From positions 1 through 18,170 of the forward strand of contig JBASCW010000101.1 of assembly GCA_049651845.1 (NCBI GenBank): 18,170 nt of DNA. Reading direction: 5' to 3'. A program made the translations under genes and the position numbers. This document shows positions 5,845 through 13,618 of the stretch, one piece after another (position 1 is the stretch's first letter; every line of letters starts with the position of its first letter). The stretch comes from RBG-16-66-20 sp049651845 (GTDB lineage: Bacteria; Pseudomonadota; Gammaproteobacteria; Burkholderiales; SG8-39). The notes below the pieces were generated by a model. The model was given only the letters and a program-made list of their open reading frames with translations. It did not search any database and was not told the origin of the DNA.

Positions 5845-6276
5845 ATGCGCAGACTGCACAAAGGCTTCACGCTGATCGAGCTGATGATCGTGGTCGCGAT
5901 CATCGGTATCCTGGCCGCCGTGGCGCTGCCGGCCTATCAGGACTATGTCGCGCGCGGGCAGGTTTCCGAGGCCGTGAGCCTGGCCACCGGCGCGAAGACC
6001 CCCATCTCGGAATACTTCAACGAGAAGGGCCAATGGCCGGCCACCGTGACCGACGTTGTCAGCAACCCCTCCGGCAAGTACGTGAGCATCATCACGCTGG
6101 GCGGGGCCGCAGGCACGACGGGGACCATCAGCATCGAAGCGCGCATGAAGAACGTGGCCGTCAACACCCTGATTACCGGCGCCACGCTCATCATCACCAC
6201 CAGCGACGCCAAACAGTTCAGCTGCACCAGCGGCAACTTGCTCGCGAAGTATCGTCCGAGCTCCTGCCGGCCCTAG
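5845..6276 (+). CDS. Type IVa pilin paralogue (second copy)
   Basis: The 143-residue prepilin has leader MRRLHKG, predicted PilD cleavage before Phe, Glu+5 and the same hydrophobic helix as the first pilin. It aligns without gaps to the first copy, with changes concentrated in the globular part. The paired C-terminal cysteines are kept (FSCTSG and SSCRP). It differs from the first gene in control: no Shine-Dalgarno, no visible promoter of its own, and a strong hairpin upstream. This suggests lower expression or a conditional or alternate pilin. The reading frame is intact and shows no sign of decay. Its TAG stop shares CTAG with the stop of the convergent glycosyltransferase. Confidence 0.92.
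   Translation: MRRLHKGFTLIELMIVVAIIGILAAVALPAYQDYVARGQVSEAVSLATGAKTPISEYFNEKGQWPATVTDVVSNPSGKYVSIITLGGAAGTTGTISIEARMKNVAVNTLITGATLIITTSDAKQFSCTSGNLLAKYRPSSCRP
5869..5910 (+). repeat. Direct repeat R1, copy in second pilin
   Basis: This is the exact 42-base match to 5355-5396, within the N-terminal helix coding region of the second pilin. Confidence 0.9.
6073..6104 (+). repeat. Direct repeat R2, copy in second pilin
   Basis: This is the exact 32-base match to 5559-5590, within the globular-domain coding region. Confidence 0.9.
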
Positions 6277-7802
6277 GCCGGCGTCCGGCCCGCCACCAGC
6301 GCGCGCAGCGATTCCTGCACGCGCGCCACCGGCTGGCGCCAGTCATCCGGGCTTTCCTGCCTGAACAGGCGCATCGTCGGATACCAGGGGCTGTCCTCGC
6401 GTCCGAGCAGCCAGCGCCAGTCGGGCGCGAACTTGAGCAGCGTCCAGACCGGCCGGCCCATCGCGCCCGCCAGGTGCGCAACCGCCGTGTCCACCGAGAT
6501 CACGAGGTCCATGTTCGCGACCGCTGCGGCCGTATCGGCGAAATCGAAAAACTCCCCGCCCAGATCGACCAGGCGCATGCCTTCCGAGCCTGGCTGCGCG
6601 TCGCGCACCGCCGCACCCAGCTGCAGGCTGTAGAGCCGCACGCCGGGCACCGCGCCGAGCCCTGCGAGCGCCTGCAGCGACACCGACTTCGCTGGGGCCG
6701 TACGGTGCGCGGATTGCGAGGCCCAGACCAGCCCTACGCGGCATTCGCCATCCGCCCCGGCAAGCCGCACGCGCCAGCGCGCCGTCTTCCCGGCATCGGC
6801 GTGCACATAAGGAACCTCGGCCGGCACGCTCGCCAGCGACGTGCCGAACGCGCGCGGCAGGCTCGGCAGCGGGCACCAGGCGTCGAACTGCGGCAACGCC
6901 TCGCCGCGGCGCACGACCGCCGCGACGCCGACCGTGCCGGCGGCGAGCGTTGCCAGTTCGGGCGCACAGCGCACGAGGACGCGGCCCCCGCGCGCCGCGA
7001 CCAGCGGCGCATAACGCAGGAACTGCAGCGCGTCGCCGAAGCCCTGCTCGGCGTCGAGCAGGATCGTGCGTCCGCCCAGCTCGCCGCCATCCCAGCGCGG
7101 CGCGCGCGCCGCGACATCCGCGCCGCTGTACTCCGGGTAGCGCAGCCGCCACTCGTATTCCTCCCAGCCCTCGGCGAAGCGTCCGGCCAGCAGCAGCTGC
7201 ATGCCGTAGTTGACATGAGCCTCCACGAGCGCGGGGTCGGATTCGACAGCCCCGCGATAGGCCGCAAGCGAGCCGGCGGCGTCGCCATTTTCTTCCAGCA
7301 GGTAGCCCATATTCAGATGCGCCAGCGCAAAATCCGGCCGCAGCACCAGCGCCTGCCGGTAGCACAGCATCGCGCCTTCGGCTGCGCCCTGTATTTGAAG
7401 GCCGAGGCCAAGGTTGAAATGCGCCTCGGGGAGGCGCTCGTCCAGCGCGAGCGCTTTGCGATGCTGCGTCACCGCCTGCTCCGACTCGCCGAGATCGCGA
7501 TAGGCGTTGCCCAGATTGTTGTGCGCCTGCGCCATATCCGGGGCGAGCCGCACAGCCTCCAGGCAGCAATGCAGCGCCCGGTCCAGCCTGCCGGACAGAC
7601 GGTACAGGTCGCCGAGCAGAAGGTGGATTTCAGCCGAGCCCGGCTCAAGCGCAAGCGCGCGGTACAGGAACCGCTCAGCGTCCTCGAAGCGAGCGGCCTG
7701 CTGGCAGCCGAGCGCCTGGCGCACCAGGTCATCCAGCTCAGACCGCCGGTCTGTCCCCGGGGCAATCGCGTCGCGCCATCGACGCGGCCAGGTAAGTTTC
7801 AT
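6273..7802 (-). CDS. TPR/GT9-type glycosyltransferase
   Basis: The 509-residue product has about six TPR units at roughly 20-225 (AEIHLLLGDLYRLSGRLDRA; AQAHNNLGNAYRDLGESEQA; PEAHFNLGLGLQIQGAAEGA; and more). An ADP-heptosyltransferase-like domain covers about 245-500. Landmarks are ILLDAEQGFGDALQFLRY, VGLVWASQSAHR, and SVDTAVAHLAGAMGRPVWTLL followed by SPWYPTMRLFRQ. Unlike the two other GT9-type genes here, it keeps the usual Asp in SVDTAVAHLAG. The ATG at 7802 is fixed by an ATGA overlap with the stop of the upstream GT34-like gene, which implies translational coupling; open frame upstream of it is not needed. It should act in the cytoplasm on a nucleotide sugar, with the TPRs holding a protein acceptor or partner. 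The specific substrate is unknown. Confidence 0.85.
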   Translation of the reverse strand: MKLTWPRRWRDAIAPGTDRRSELDDLVRQALGCQQAARFEDAERFLYRALALEPGSAEIHLLLGDLYRLSGRLDRALHCCLEAVRLAPDMAQAHNNLGNAYRDLGESEQAVTQHRKALALDERLPEAHFNLGLGLQIQGAAEGAMLCYRQALVLRPDFALAHLNMGYLLEENGDAAGSLAAYRGAVESDPALVEAHVNYGMQLLLAGRFAEGWEEYEWRLRYPEYSGADVAARAPRWDGGELGGRTILLDAEQGFGDALQFLRYAPLVAARGGRVLVRCAPELATLAAGTVGVAAVVRRGEALPQFDAWCPLPSLPRAFGTSLASVPAEVPYVHADAGKTARWRVRLAGADGECRVGLVWASQSAHRTAPAKSVSLQALAGLGAVPGVRLYSLQLGAAVRDAQPGSEGMRLVDLGGEFFDFADTAAAVANMDLVISVDTAVAHLAGAMGRPVWTLLKFAPDWRWLLGREDSPWYPTMRLFRQESPDDWRQPVARVQESLRALVAGRTPA

Positions 7803-8569
7803 GACCTGACGATCGCGTGCGGATCCTGAAGAATGCGCGCGAGCAAGCTGACCCTCTGCTCGTTCGAAACGCCAGCCAGGTGGAGCGCGAAATCCGCTCG
7901 TCGCCACCCTTGCCTCGGCAGCGGGGCATTGATTGTCGGCGGCCTGAAAGCCTGTTCCCTAGGGACGCAGGTATCGTTGTCGTACTCCTCAAGGTACCCG
8001 CCAAGCTCGTAATAGGGCAGCAACTTGATCTTCGCAAGCTCATCTCTCAGGGCCAGGTGGTGCCAGAGCGTTGTTTGCTCGGCCATGTATCTGTCCTGAT
8101 CGATCCAGACCGGAGGCTTCAGGCCGGACAACAGGAACGGCAGAGGATCGCCGTGCCAGACCGCAGTCAGGCACTCGTGGCTCCAGGCAGTGTTCTTGAC
8201 GAACCAGAGGCCGGTATTGACGCCCCAGATATCCTCGCCGAGAACCATCTCCTGTTCCGATGCAAGACCCGCCAGGCGGGATTCGAGTGGAGTCGTGAAA
8301 TTCGTGAAGATCGCGTCGATGTCCATCCAGAACACCCAGTGCCAGGCGTTCCGTCCCTGTTGGTCCTTCTCCGCCAGCGCCTTGAGGAGAAACAGCACCT
8401 TGCTCCATGAGGGCGCGCGCCCTTCATAGAATCCGGACTGGTAGCACCTGTATTGATAGCCTCCCGAGGCGCAATACTCCCGATGGTTTTCGTAGGCCAT
8501 CGTGGCGAACGAGCTGATATTTGGCGTATAACCGCTGACTACCAGGAGCTTTGCCGGATCGACATCCAT
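7799..8569 (-). CDS. GT34-like (GMA12/MNN10-type) glycosyltransferase
   Basis: From the ATG at 8569 the product has 256 residues and resembles the galactosyl/mannosyltransferase family GMA12/MNN10. An early strand reads KLLVVSGYTPN, and NHREYCASGGYQYRCY is followed by SWSKVLFLLKAL. The DxD metal/donor site is in FWMDIDAIFTNF (Asp83, Asp85). GVNTGLWFVKN, DQDRYMAEQ and the late His in FALHLAGV follow. The family is best known from fungal Golgi and plant xylosyltransferases but occurs in scattered bacteria. No signal or membrane anchor is visible, so it is cytoplasmic. Base composition is visibly less GC-rich than in neighbours, hinting at acquisition. In-frame codons continue far upstream but only antisense to the next gene. 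It is first in a two-gene unit with the TPR/GT9-type gene. Confidence 0.78.
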   Translation of the reverse strand: MDVDPAKLLVVSGYTPNISSFATMAYENHREYCASGGYQYRCYQSGFYEGRAPSWSKVLFLLKALAEKDQQGRNAWHWVFWMDIDAIFTNFTTPLESRLAGLASEQEMVLGEDIWGVNTGLWFVKNTAWSHECLTAVWHGDPLPFLLSGLKPPVWIDQDRYMAEQTTLWHHLALRDELAKIKLLPYYELGGYLEEYDNDTCVPREQAFRPPTINAPLPRQGWRRADFALHLAGVSNEQRVSLLARILQDPHAIVRS

Positions 8570-8641
8570 CGGTTGGGTGAGCAGCGGATCAGCCAGCAAG
8601 TAGCAAGTTGGATATCCTAGCAGGTGAACGCCTAGTGCGAG
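8570..8641. promoter_or_regulatory. Divergent intergenic region between two glycosyltransferases
   Basis: Seventy-two relatively AT-rich bases separate the GT34-like and GT71-like start codons. They include the perfect eight-base palindrome GGATATCC at 8610-8617. A promoter for each gene is expected here, but I cannot assign -10/-35 pairs with confidence, and no strong Shine-Dalgarno precedes either ATG. Confidence 0.4.
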
Positions 8642-9532
8642 ATGACCTACTCCAAGGAAACGCTCGACCAGCATATCCAGTCTGCGCCGCGCAATCCCGG
8701 CACGTTCCGCGGTCGCGGCGTCGTCGTTTCGGCGGGCGGCTTCTACCTGATCTCCGGCTACGTCGCGATCCGCAGCCTGCGCGCCGCGGGCTGCACGCTG
8801 CCGATCCAGCTCTGGCACCTCGGCGCCGAAGAGATGCCCGTGCAGGCGAAACCCCTGTTCGAGCGCCACGGCGTCGAGTGCGTCGACTCGTTCGAAGTGC
8901 GCAAGCGCAAGCCGATGCGGCAGCTGGGCGGCTGGCAGAACAAGCTCTTCTCGATCGTCAACTCGCCGTTCGAGGAGGTGTTCTCCTTCGATGCCGACAA
9001 CGTCGCGCTCGGCGACCCGACGCCGCTCTTCGAGCAGCCGCGGTTCCGCTCGCACGGGCAGATCTTTTGGCCGGATTTCCTGTTCGAGAAGGACAACGAC
9101 TGGACCATCAAGCCCTACGCCTGGGAGTTCCTCGGCCTGCCGCCCAGGCGCGGCGCCGAGCTCGAGAGCGGCCAGCTGCTGGTGAACAAGTCGGTCTGCT
9201 GGGAGCCGCTGATGCTGGCCTTCCACATGAACGAGCATTCGGACTTCTACTACGAACGCTGCACCTTCGGCGACAAGGATACCTTCCGACTCGCCTGGGA
9301 GTGCCTGGGGCGAGCGCCCTACGTCGTGCCGCGGCGCCCCGAGATGGTCGAGTTTCCCGTGCGCCTGCAGCACGCGCCCGACGGCACGGCGCTGTTCCAG
9401 CACTCCCGCAAGTGGCTGCTGCCGCTCGCCCGCAACGAACCGATGCCGGGCTTTCGCCTGGAAAGCGAGTGCCTCGGCTGGCTCGCCGAGCTCGAAGAGG
9501 GACTGGCGCGCGCGGGAATCCGCTTTTCCTAG
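8642..9532 (+). CDS. GT71/MNN1-like glycosyltransferase
   Basis: The 296-residue product resembles the alpha-mannosyltransferase MNN1 family. An N-terminal GVVVSAGGFYLISGYVAIRS strand-helix precedes GCTLPIQLWHLG. GGWQNKLFSIVNSPFEEVFSFDADN carries the DxD site (Asp117, Asp119). ELESGQLLVNK and FGDKDTFRLAW are typical later motifs. No membrane anchor is visible, so it should act in the cytoplasm with a nucleotide-sugar donor. Fungal relatives use GDP-mannose, but that cannot be assumed here. The start is the ATG at 8642, just downstream of an in-frame barrier of weak coding potential; a GAG two bases upstream is a poor Shine-Dalgarno. It is divergent from the GT34-like gene and ends 17 bases before the convergent HD-GYP gene. 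Confidence 0.78.
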   Translation: MTYSKETLDQHIQSAPRNPGTFRGRGVVVSAGGFYLISGYVAIRSLRAAGCTLPIQLWHLGAEEMPVQAKPLFERHGVECVDSFEVRKRKPMRQLGGWQNKLFSIVNSPFEEVFSFDADNVALGDPTPLFEQPRFRSHGQIFWPDFLFEKDNDWTIKPYAWEFLGLPPRRGAELESGQLLVNKSVCWEPLMLAFHMNEHSDFYYERCTFGDKDTFRLAWECLGRAPYVVPRRPEMVEFPVRLQHAPDGTALFQHSRKWLLPLARNEPMPGFRLESECLGWLAELEEGLARAGIRFS

Positions 9533-9549
9533 CACGGCGCCCGCGCCGC

Positions 9550-11226
9550 CTAGGGCGCGTAGCCGGGGATGCGGGTCTCGTCCACCTCGTCGATCTGCTC
9601 CTTGTCGAGGAACAGCTCGGCATACTTGCGGTAGACCCTCTTGCGCACGAACACGTCGAACAGGTCCGGGTCGACGTGGCCGCCGAGCCGCATGCGGCCG
9701 AGGATCTCGAGCGATTCGGACAGCGTCTTGCCCTTCTTGTAGGGGCGGTCCTTGGCGGTGAGCGCCTCGAAGATGTCGGCGATGCCCATGACGCGCGCCT
9801 GCACCGACATCTGCTCGCGCGTGAGCCCCTTCGGGTAGCCCTTGCCGTCCATGCGCTCATGGTGGCCGCCCGCGTACTCGGGCACGTTGCGCAGGTGGCG
9901 CGGCCAGGGCAGCGCCTCGAGCATCTTGATGGTGGCGACGATGTGATGGTTGATGACCTGGCGCTCCTCGCCGGTGAGCGTGCCGGCGCGGATCGTCAGG
10001 TTCTTGAGCTCATCCTCCGACAGGAAGTTCGCCTCGTGGCCCGAGACGTCGATCCAGCGGTAGCGCGCGATCGCCTTGACGCGCTCCAGGTCCGATTCGC
10101 GCATCGCCTCGCCGCCGACGTTGCAGGCGCGCAGGAACGCGCGGTCGTCGTCCAGGCGCCGGATGCGCTCGCGGTGGCGCGCATCGGCGGCGTCGTGCTC
10201 GGAGCGCTGCGCGCCGTGCGCGACCAGCAGCGCCTTCTCCCGGAGCAGCTCGATCTCGGCGTCGCGCTTGAGCACCTCGAAGCGCGTGTCGAGCAGGTGG
10301 ATGCGGTCGTAGATCGTTTCCAGCTTGGTCGCCTTGTCGACCACGTGCACCGGCGTCGTGACCTTGCCGCAGTCGTGCAGCAGGCCGGCGATCTTGAGCT
10401 CGTAGCGGTCCTTGTCGTTCATGCGGAACGCCTGCAGCGCGCCCTCGGTGACCTCGGCGGCCGCCTCGGCAAGCATCATCGTGAGCTGCGGCACGCGCTG
10501 GCAGTGGCCGCCGGTGTAGGGTGATTTCTCGTCGATCGCCAGGTTGATCAGGCTGATGAACGACTCGAACAGCTCCTCCAGCTGGATGATCAGCATCCGG
10601 TTGGTGAGCGCGATCGCGGCCTGCGAGGCGAGCGATTCGGCGAGGCGCTGGTCGGACGGCGAAAAGGCCACGATGTCGCCGTTCTTCGGGTCCTGCGCGT
10701 TGATCAGCTGCAGCACGCCGATGATCTCGTTCTCGTGGTTCTTCATCGGCACCGTGAGGAAGGACTTGGAGCGGTAGCCGGTCTTCTTGTCGAAGTTGCG
10801 CGTGCCCGAGAAGTCGAAACCGTCGGCAGTGTAGGCATCCGGGATGTTCACCGTCTTGCCGGTGAGCGCCGCGTAAGCCGCCACCATGCTGTGGTTGGGC
10901 TTGCCGTCCTTGCCGTGCAGGTGGATCGGGTAGAACGGCACCGGCGTGCCGGTGGTGCCGCCGAGGTAGTACTTGAGCGAGGTGGTGCGCACGATCTCGA
11001 AGCGCAGCGTGCCGTCCTCGGTGACCCGGTACAGCGTGCCGCCGTCGGCGCGCGTGATGGTCTTCGCGGCCGTGAGGATCTGCTCCAGCAGCCGATGGAT
11101 GTCGCGCTCGGCCGAGAGCGAGGCGCCGATGGCGTTGAGCTGCTCGAGGCGATGGCCGAGATCCTCCCCCGCCTCGGCGGCAGCCAGAAGGCGCATGCCC
11201 TGCGTCGATTCGGCGGTCGAGCTCAT
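9550..11226 (-). CDS. GAF-HD-GYP protein, predicted c-di-GMP phosphodiesterase
   Basis: The 558-residue product has a GAF sensor domain at about 28-215 (SFLTVPMKNHENEIIGVLQLIN). An HD-GYP domain follows at about 230-535. The HD pair is in AGLLHDCGKV (about 280-290) and the GYP motif in HHERMDGKGYPKGL (about 453-466), so metal and substrate residues appear intact. HD-GYP proteins hydrolyse cyclic di-GMP to pGpG or GMP. Unusually, HD and GYP are split by roughly 115 extra charged, mostly helical residues between VDKATKL and the TLTGEERQVINHH helix. No membrane segment is seen, so it is cytoplasmic. It lies 19 bases after the GAF-PilB gene and is probably cotranscribed, which suggests local control of c-di-GMP around the motor. 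Start ATG at 11226; the Shine-Dalgarno is weak. Confidence 0.88.
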   Translation of the reverse strand: MSSTAESTQGMRLLAAAEAGEDLGHRLEQLNAIGASLSAERDIHRLLEQILTAAKTITRADGGTLYRVTEDGTLRFEIVRTTSLKYYLGGTTGTPVPFYPIHLHGKDGKPNHSMVAAYAALTGKTVNIPDAYTADGFDFSGTRNFDKKTGYRSKSFLTVPMKNHENEIIGVLQLINAQDPKNGDIVAFSPSDQRLAESLASQAAIALTNRMLIIQLEELFESFISLINLAIDEKSPYTGGHCQRVPQLTMMLAEAAAEVTEGALQAFRMNDKDRYELKIAGLLHDCGKVTTPVHVVDKATKLETIYDRIHLLDTRFEVLKRDAEIELLREKALLVAHGAQRSEHDAADARHRERIRRLDDDRAFLRACNVGGEAMRESDLERVKAIARYRWIDVSGHEANFLSEDELKNLTIRAGTLTGEERQVINHHIVATIKMLEALPWPRHLRNVPEYAGGHHERMDGKGYPKGLTREQMSVQARVMGIADIFEALTAKDRPYKKGKTLSESLEILGRMRLGGHVDPDLFDVFVRKRVYRKYAELFLDKEQIDEVDETRIPGYAP

Positions 11227-11245
11227 GGGCGCCCGCAGGCGTCCG

Positions 11246-13618
11246 TTACTTGATGCAGACCGAGCGTACTTCCTTGATGCCGGTAAGGCCCGAGAGGCAT
11301 TTCTCCATACCGTCCTGCTTCAGCGTGCGCATGCCGCCCTCCAGCGCCACGGCGAGCATCTCGGCGACGCGCGCCTTCTCGGCGATGAGCTTCTTCAGCG
11401 GATCGGTGGCGATCAGCAGCTCGTGCAGGCCGCAGCGCCCCTTCCAGCCGCTGCCGCCGCACTTGTCGCAGCCGACCGGCTTGTAGAAGGTGAGCTGGCC
11501 CTTGTCGTTGCCGTACAGCTTCACCCAGCCGCGGTAGACGTTCTCCATCGCGGCTTTCGGGTCCTTCTTGAAGGTCGTGGTGTTCTGCAGCTCGTCGCAG
11601 TACTCCTGCAGGAAAGACTTGATCTCCGCGCCTTCCGGGTTGTAGGGCTCCTTGCACGCGCACAGGCGCCGCGCCAGGCGCTGCGCGAGGATGCCGAGCA
11701 GCGCGTCGGAGAAGTTGAACGGGTCCATGCCCATGTCGAGCAGCCGGATGATGGATTCCGGCGCCGAGTTGGTGTGCAGCGTCGCGAACACGAGGTGGCC
11801 GGTGAGCGAAGCCTCGATGCCGGTGCCGGTGGTTTCCTTGTCGCGCATCTCGCCGACCATGATGATGTCCGGGTCGGCGCGCAGGAACGCCTTCATCACC
11901 GCCGCGAAATCCAGGCCGGCCTTCTTGTTGACCTGCACCTGGCGCAGGCCCTTTTGCGTGATCTCGACCGGGTCTTCCGCCGTCCAGATCTTGGTGTCCG
12001 GCGTGTTCAGGTGCTTGAGCACCGAATGCAGCGTGGTGGTCTTGCCCGAGCCGGTCGGTCCGCAGACGAAGAACAGGCCGTAGGGCTTGGCGACCGCCTT
12101 GGTGAGCTCCTCGAGGTTGTAGGCCGAGAAGCCCATCTTCTCGAGCGGGATCGGCTCGCCCGCGGCGAGGATCCGCATCACCACGTCCTCGACGCCGCCC
12201 GCGGTCGGGATGGTCGCCACGCGCAGCTCGATGTCGAGCGGGCCGAACTTCTTGAACTTGATCTTGCCGTCCTGGGGCTTGCGCTTCTCCGAGATGTCCA
12301 GGTCGCACATGATCTTCAGGCGCGCGGCGAGCGCGTTGCGGTAGCTCGCCGGCACCTCGATGTACGGCTGCAGGTTGCCGTCGCGGCGGAAGCGGATCTC
12401 GGTCTTGGCCTTGCCCGGGTAAGGCTCGACGTGGATGTCCGAGACGCCCTGGTTGTAGGCGTCGATGATGATCTTGTTGACCAGCTTCACGAGCTCGTTG
12501 TCGGCGGCCGCAGAGACGTCGTCCGCCACCGAGCCTTCCATTGTCTCGCCGGTCTCCTCTTCACCGAGGCCCGCCAGCATGTCGCCGATGTCGCCGGTAT
12601 CGGCCGCCTCGGCGCCGTAGAACTGGTTGACCGTCTCCTTGAATTCCTTCTGCGTCGTGACCTTGTAGATCAGCTTTGACTTCGGGAACACGTTCGAGGC
12701 AATGCGCGAGCTGCGGATCCGCTCCGGATCCAGGCACAGTACCGTGAGGCCTTCCTTAGCCTCGTCGATCGGCAGCCAGAGGTTGGACTCCACGTACTCG
12801 CGTTTGAGGTTCTTCAGCAGGTCCATCGGCTTGACGCGGTCCTGCTTGAAAGGCTCGTAGGGCACGCCGAAGAATTTCGCCAGCGCCGCGCCGATCGCCG
12901 GGATCTTCACCTGGAACTCGTCGGCGAGCACCGCCTCGATGTCGATCGCCTTCTTGCGTGCCTGGCGCGAGGCAAGCTCGAACTCGCCGGCCGACAGCAC
13001 CGCGTCCGAGATCAGGTAGTCGTACTTGGTCTTGACGAGCTGCGGCTTCTGACGCTGCTTGAAGGCGATGGCGAGCGTCTGCGCGAGCTCGGTGACGCCT
13101 TCCTCGGTGAGCGCGCCGAACGGCGCGCCCGCCTTGTTGTTGATGATCTGGATCACGCCGATCAGCTCGACGCCGCCCTGCTCCACGATCGGCGCCACCA
13201 GCTGCTGCTTGGTGCGGTAGCCGGTGCGCTTGTCGACCTCCTGCAGGAAGCGCAGGTTCGGGTTGACCGCCTTCAGCTCGGCCTCGTCATAGACGTCCTT
13301 GATATTGATCAGCTTGCGCGACATGGCGACGTAGCCGGCGATCGAGTGCTCGGCGATCGGCAGCTTGAGGTCCTTGAAGGAGTTCAGACCCGTCTTGACC
13401 TTGGAGACGATCGACTGCTTGTCCTCGCCCACCGAGTAGATCGTCAGGCGGTCGGCGTTGAACAGCTGGCAGATGTCCGAGCTCACCTCGAGCATGATCT
13501 CGTCGATATTGCTGGTGGCATGGATCTTGTTCGTCACCAGCTGCAGCTGCTTCTGGAACGCGAGCCGGAGGTTGACGTCCGTCTGCGTCGACGCTGGATG
13601 GCTGAGTACTGCGCTCAT
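11246..13618 (-). CDS. GAF-fused PilB/GspE-type assembly ATPase
   Basis: The 790-residue product begins with a GAF domain (about 20-190; QQLVAPIVEQGGVELIGVIQ). A GspE/PilB N-terminal-like domain follows (about 200-345; VLADEFQVKIPAIGAALAKF), then a secretion/pilus ATPase core. Walker A is GPTGSGKTTTLH near 519-530, preceded by the Arg-rich VSDIHVEP region. Asp/His-box and Walker B segments include RADPDIIMVGEMRD (about 575-588) and TGHLVFATLHTN. A tetracysteine zinc site is present: CACK (about 651) and CDKC (about 715). It is some 200 residues longer than usual PilB because of the GAF domain. It should power pilin polymerisation or a related secretion process at the inner membrane. No PilC, PilD or PilT gene adjoins it, so it may be a second, signal-gated motor. 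GGGGGA precedes the ATG and a promoter lies upstream. Confidence 0.9.
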   Translation of the reverse strand: MSAVLSHPASTQTDVNLRLAFQKQLQLVTNKIHATSNIDEIMLEVSSDICQLFNADRLTIYSVGEDKQSIVSKVKTGLNSFKDLKLPIAEHSIAGYVAMSRKLINIKDVYDEAELKAVNPNLRFLQEVDKRTGYRTKQQLVAPIVEQGGVELIGVIQIINNKAGAPFGALTEEGVTELAQTLAIAFKQRQKPQLVKTKYDYLISDAVLSAGEFELASRQARKKAIDIEAVLADEFQVKIPAIGAALAKFFGVPYEPFKQDRVKPMDLLKNLKREYVESNLWLPIDEAKEGLTVLCLDPERIRSSRIASNVFPKSKLIYKVTTQKEFKETVNQFYGAEAADTGDIGDMLAGLGEEETGETMEGSVADDVSAAADNELVKLVNKIIIDAYNQGVSDIHVEPYPGKAKTEIRFRRDGNLQPYIEVPASYRNALAARLKIMCDLDISEKRKPQDGKIKFKKFGPLDIELRVATIPTAGGVEDVVMRILAAGEPIPLEKMGFSAYNLEELTKAVAKPYGLFFVCGPTGSGKTTTLHSVLKHLNTPDTKIWTAEDPVEITQKGLRQVQVNKKAGLDFAAVMKAFLRADPDIIMVGEMRDKETTGTGIEASLTGHLVFATLHTNSAPESIIRLLDMGMDPFNFSDALLGILAQRLARRLCACKEPYNPEGAEIKSFLQEYCDELQNTTTFKKDPKAAMENVYRGWVKLYGNDKGQLTFYKPVGCDKCGGSGWKGRCGLHELLIATDPLKKLIAEKARVAEMLAVALEGGMRTLKQDGMEKCLSGLTGIKEVRSVCIK

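Noticed and set aside
5790..7829. Long plus-strand open frame (about 680 codons) over the second pilin and a TPR/GT9-type gene
   Set aside because: It is out of frame with the pilin and antisense to the transferase; no domain is visible.
8570..9535. N-terminal extension of the GT34-like gene to a start near 9535
   Set aside because: The extra residues lie entirely antisense to the GT71-like gene and look non-coding; the family fold starts just after the ATG at 8569.
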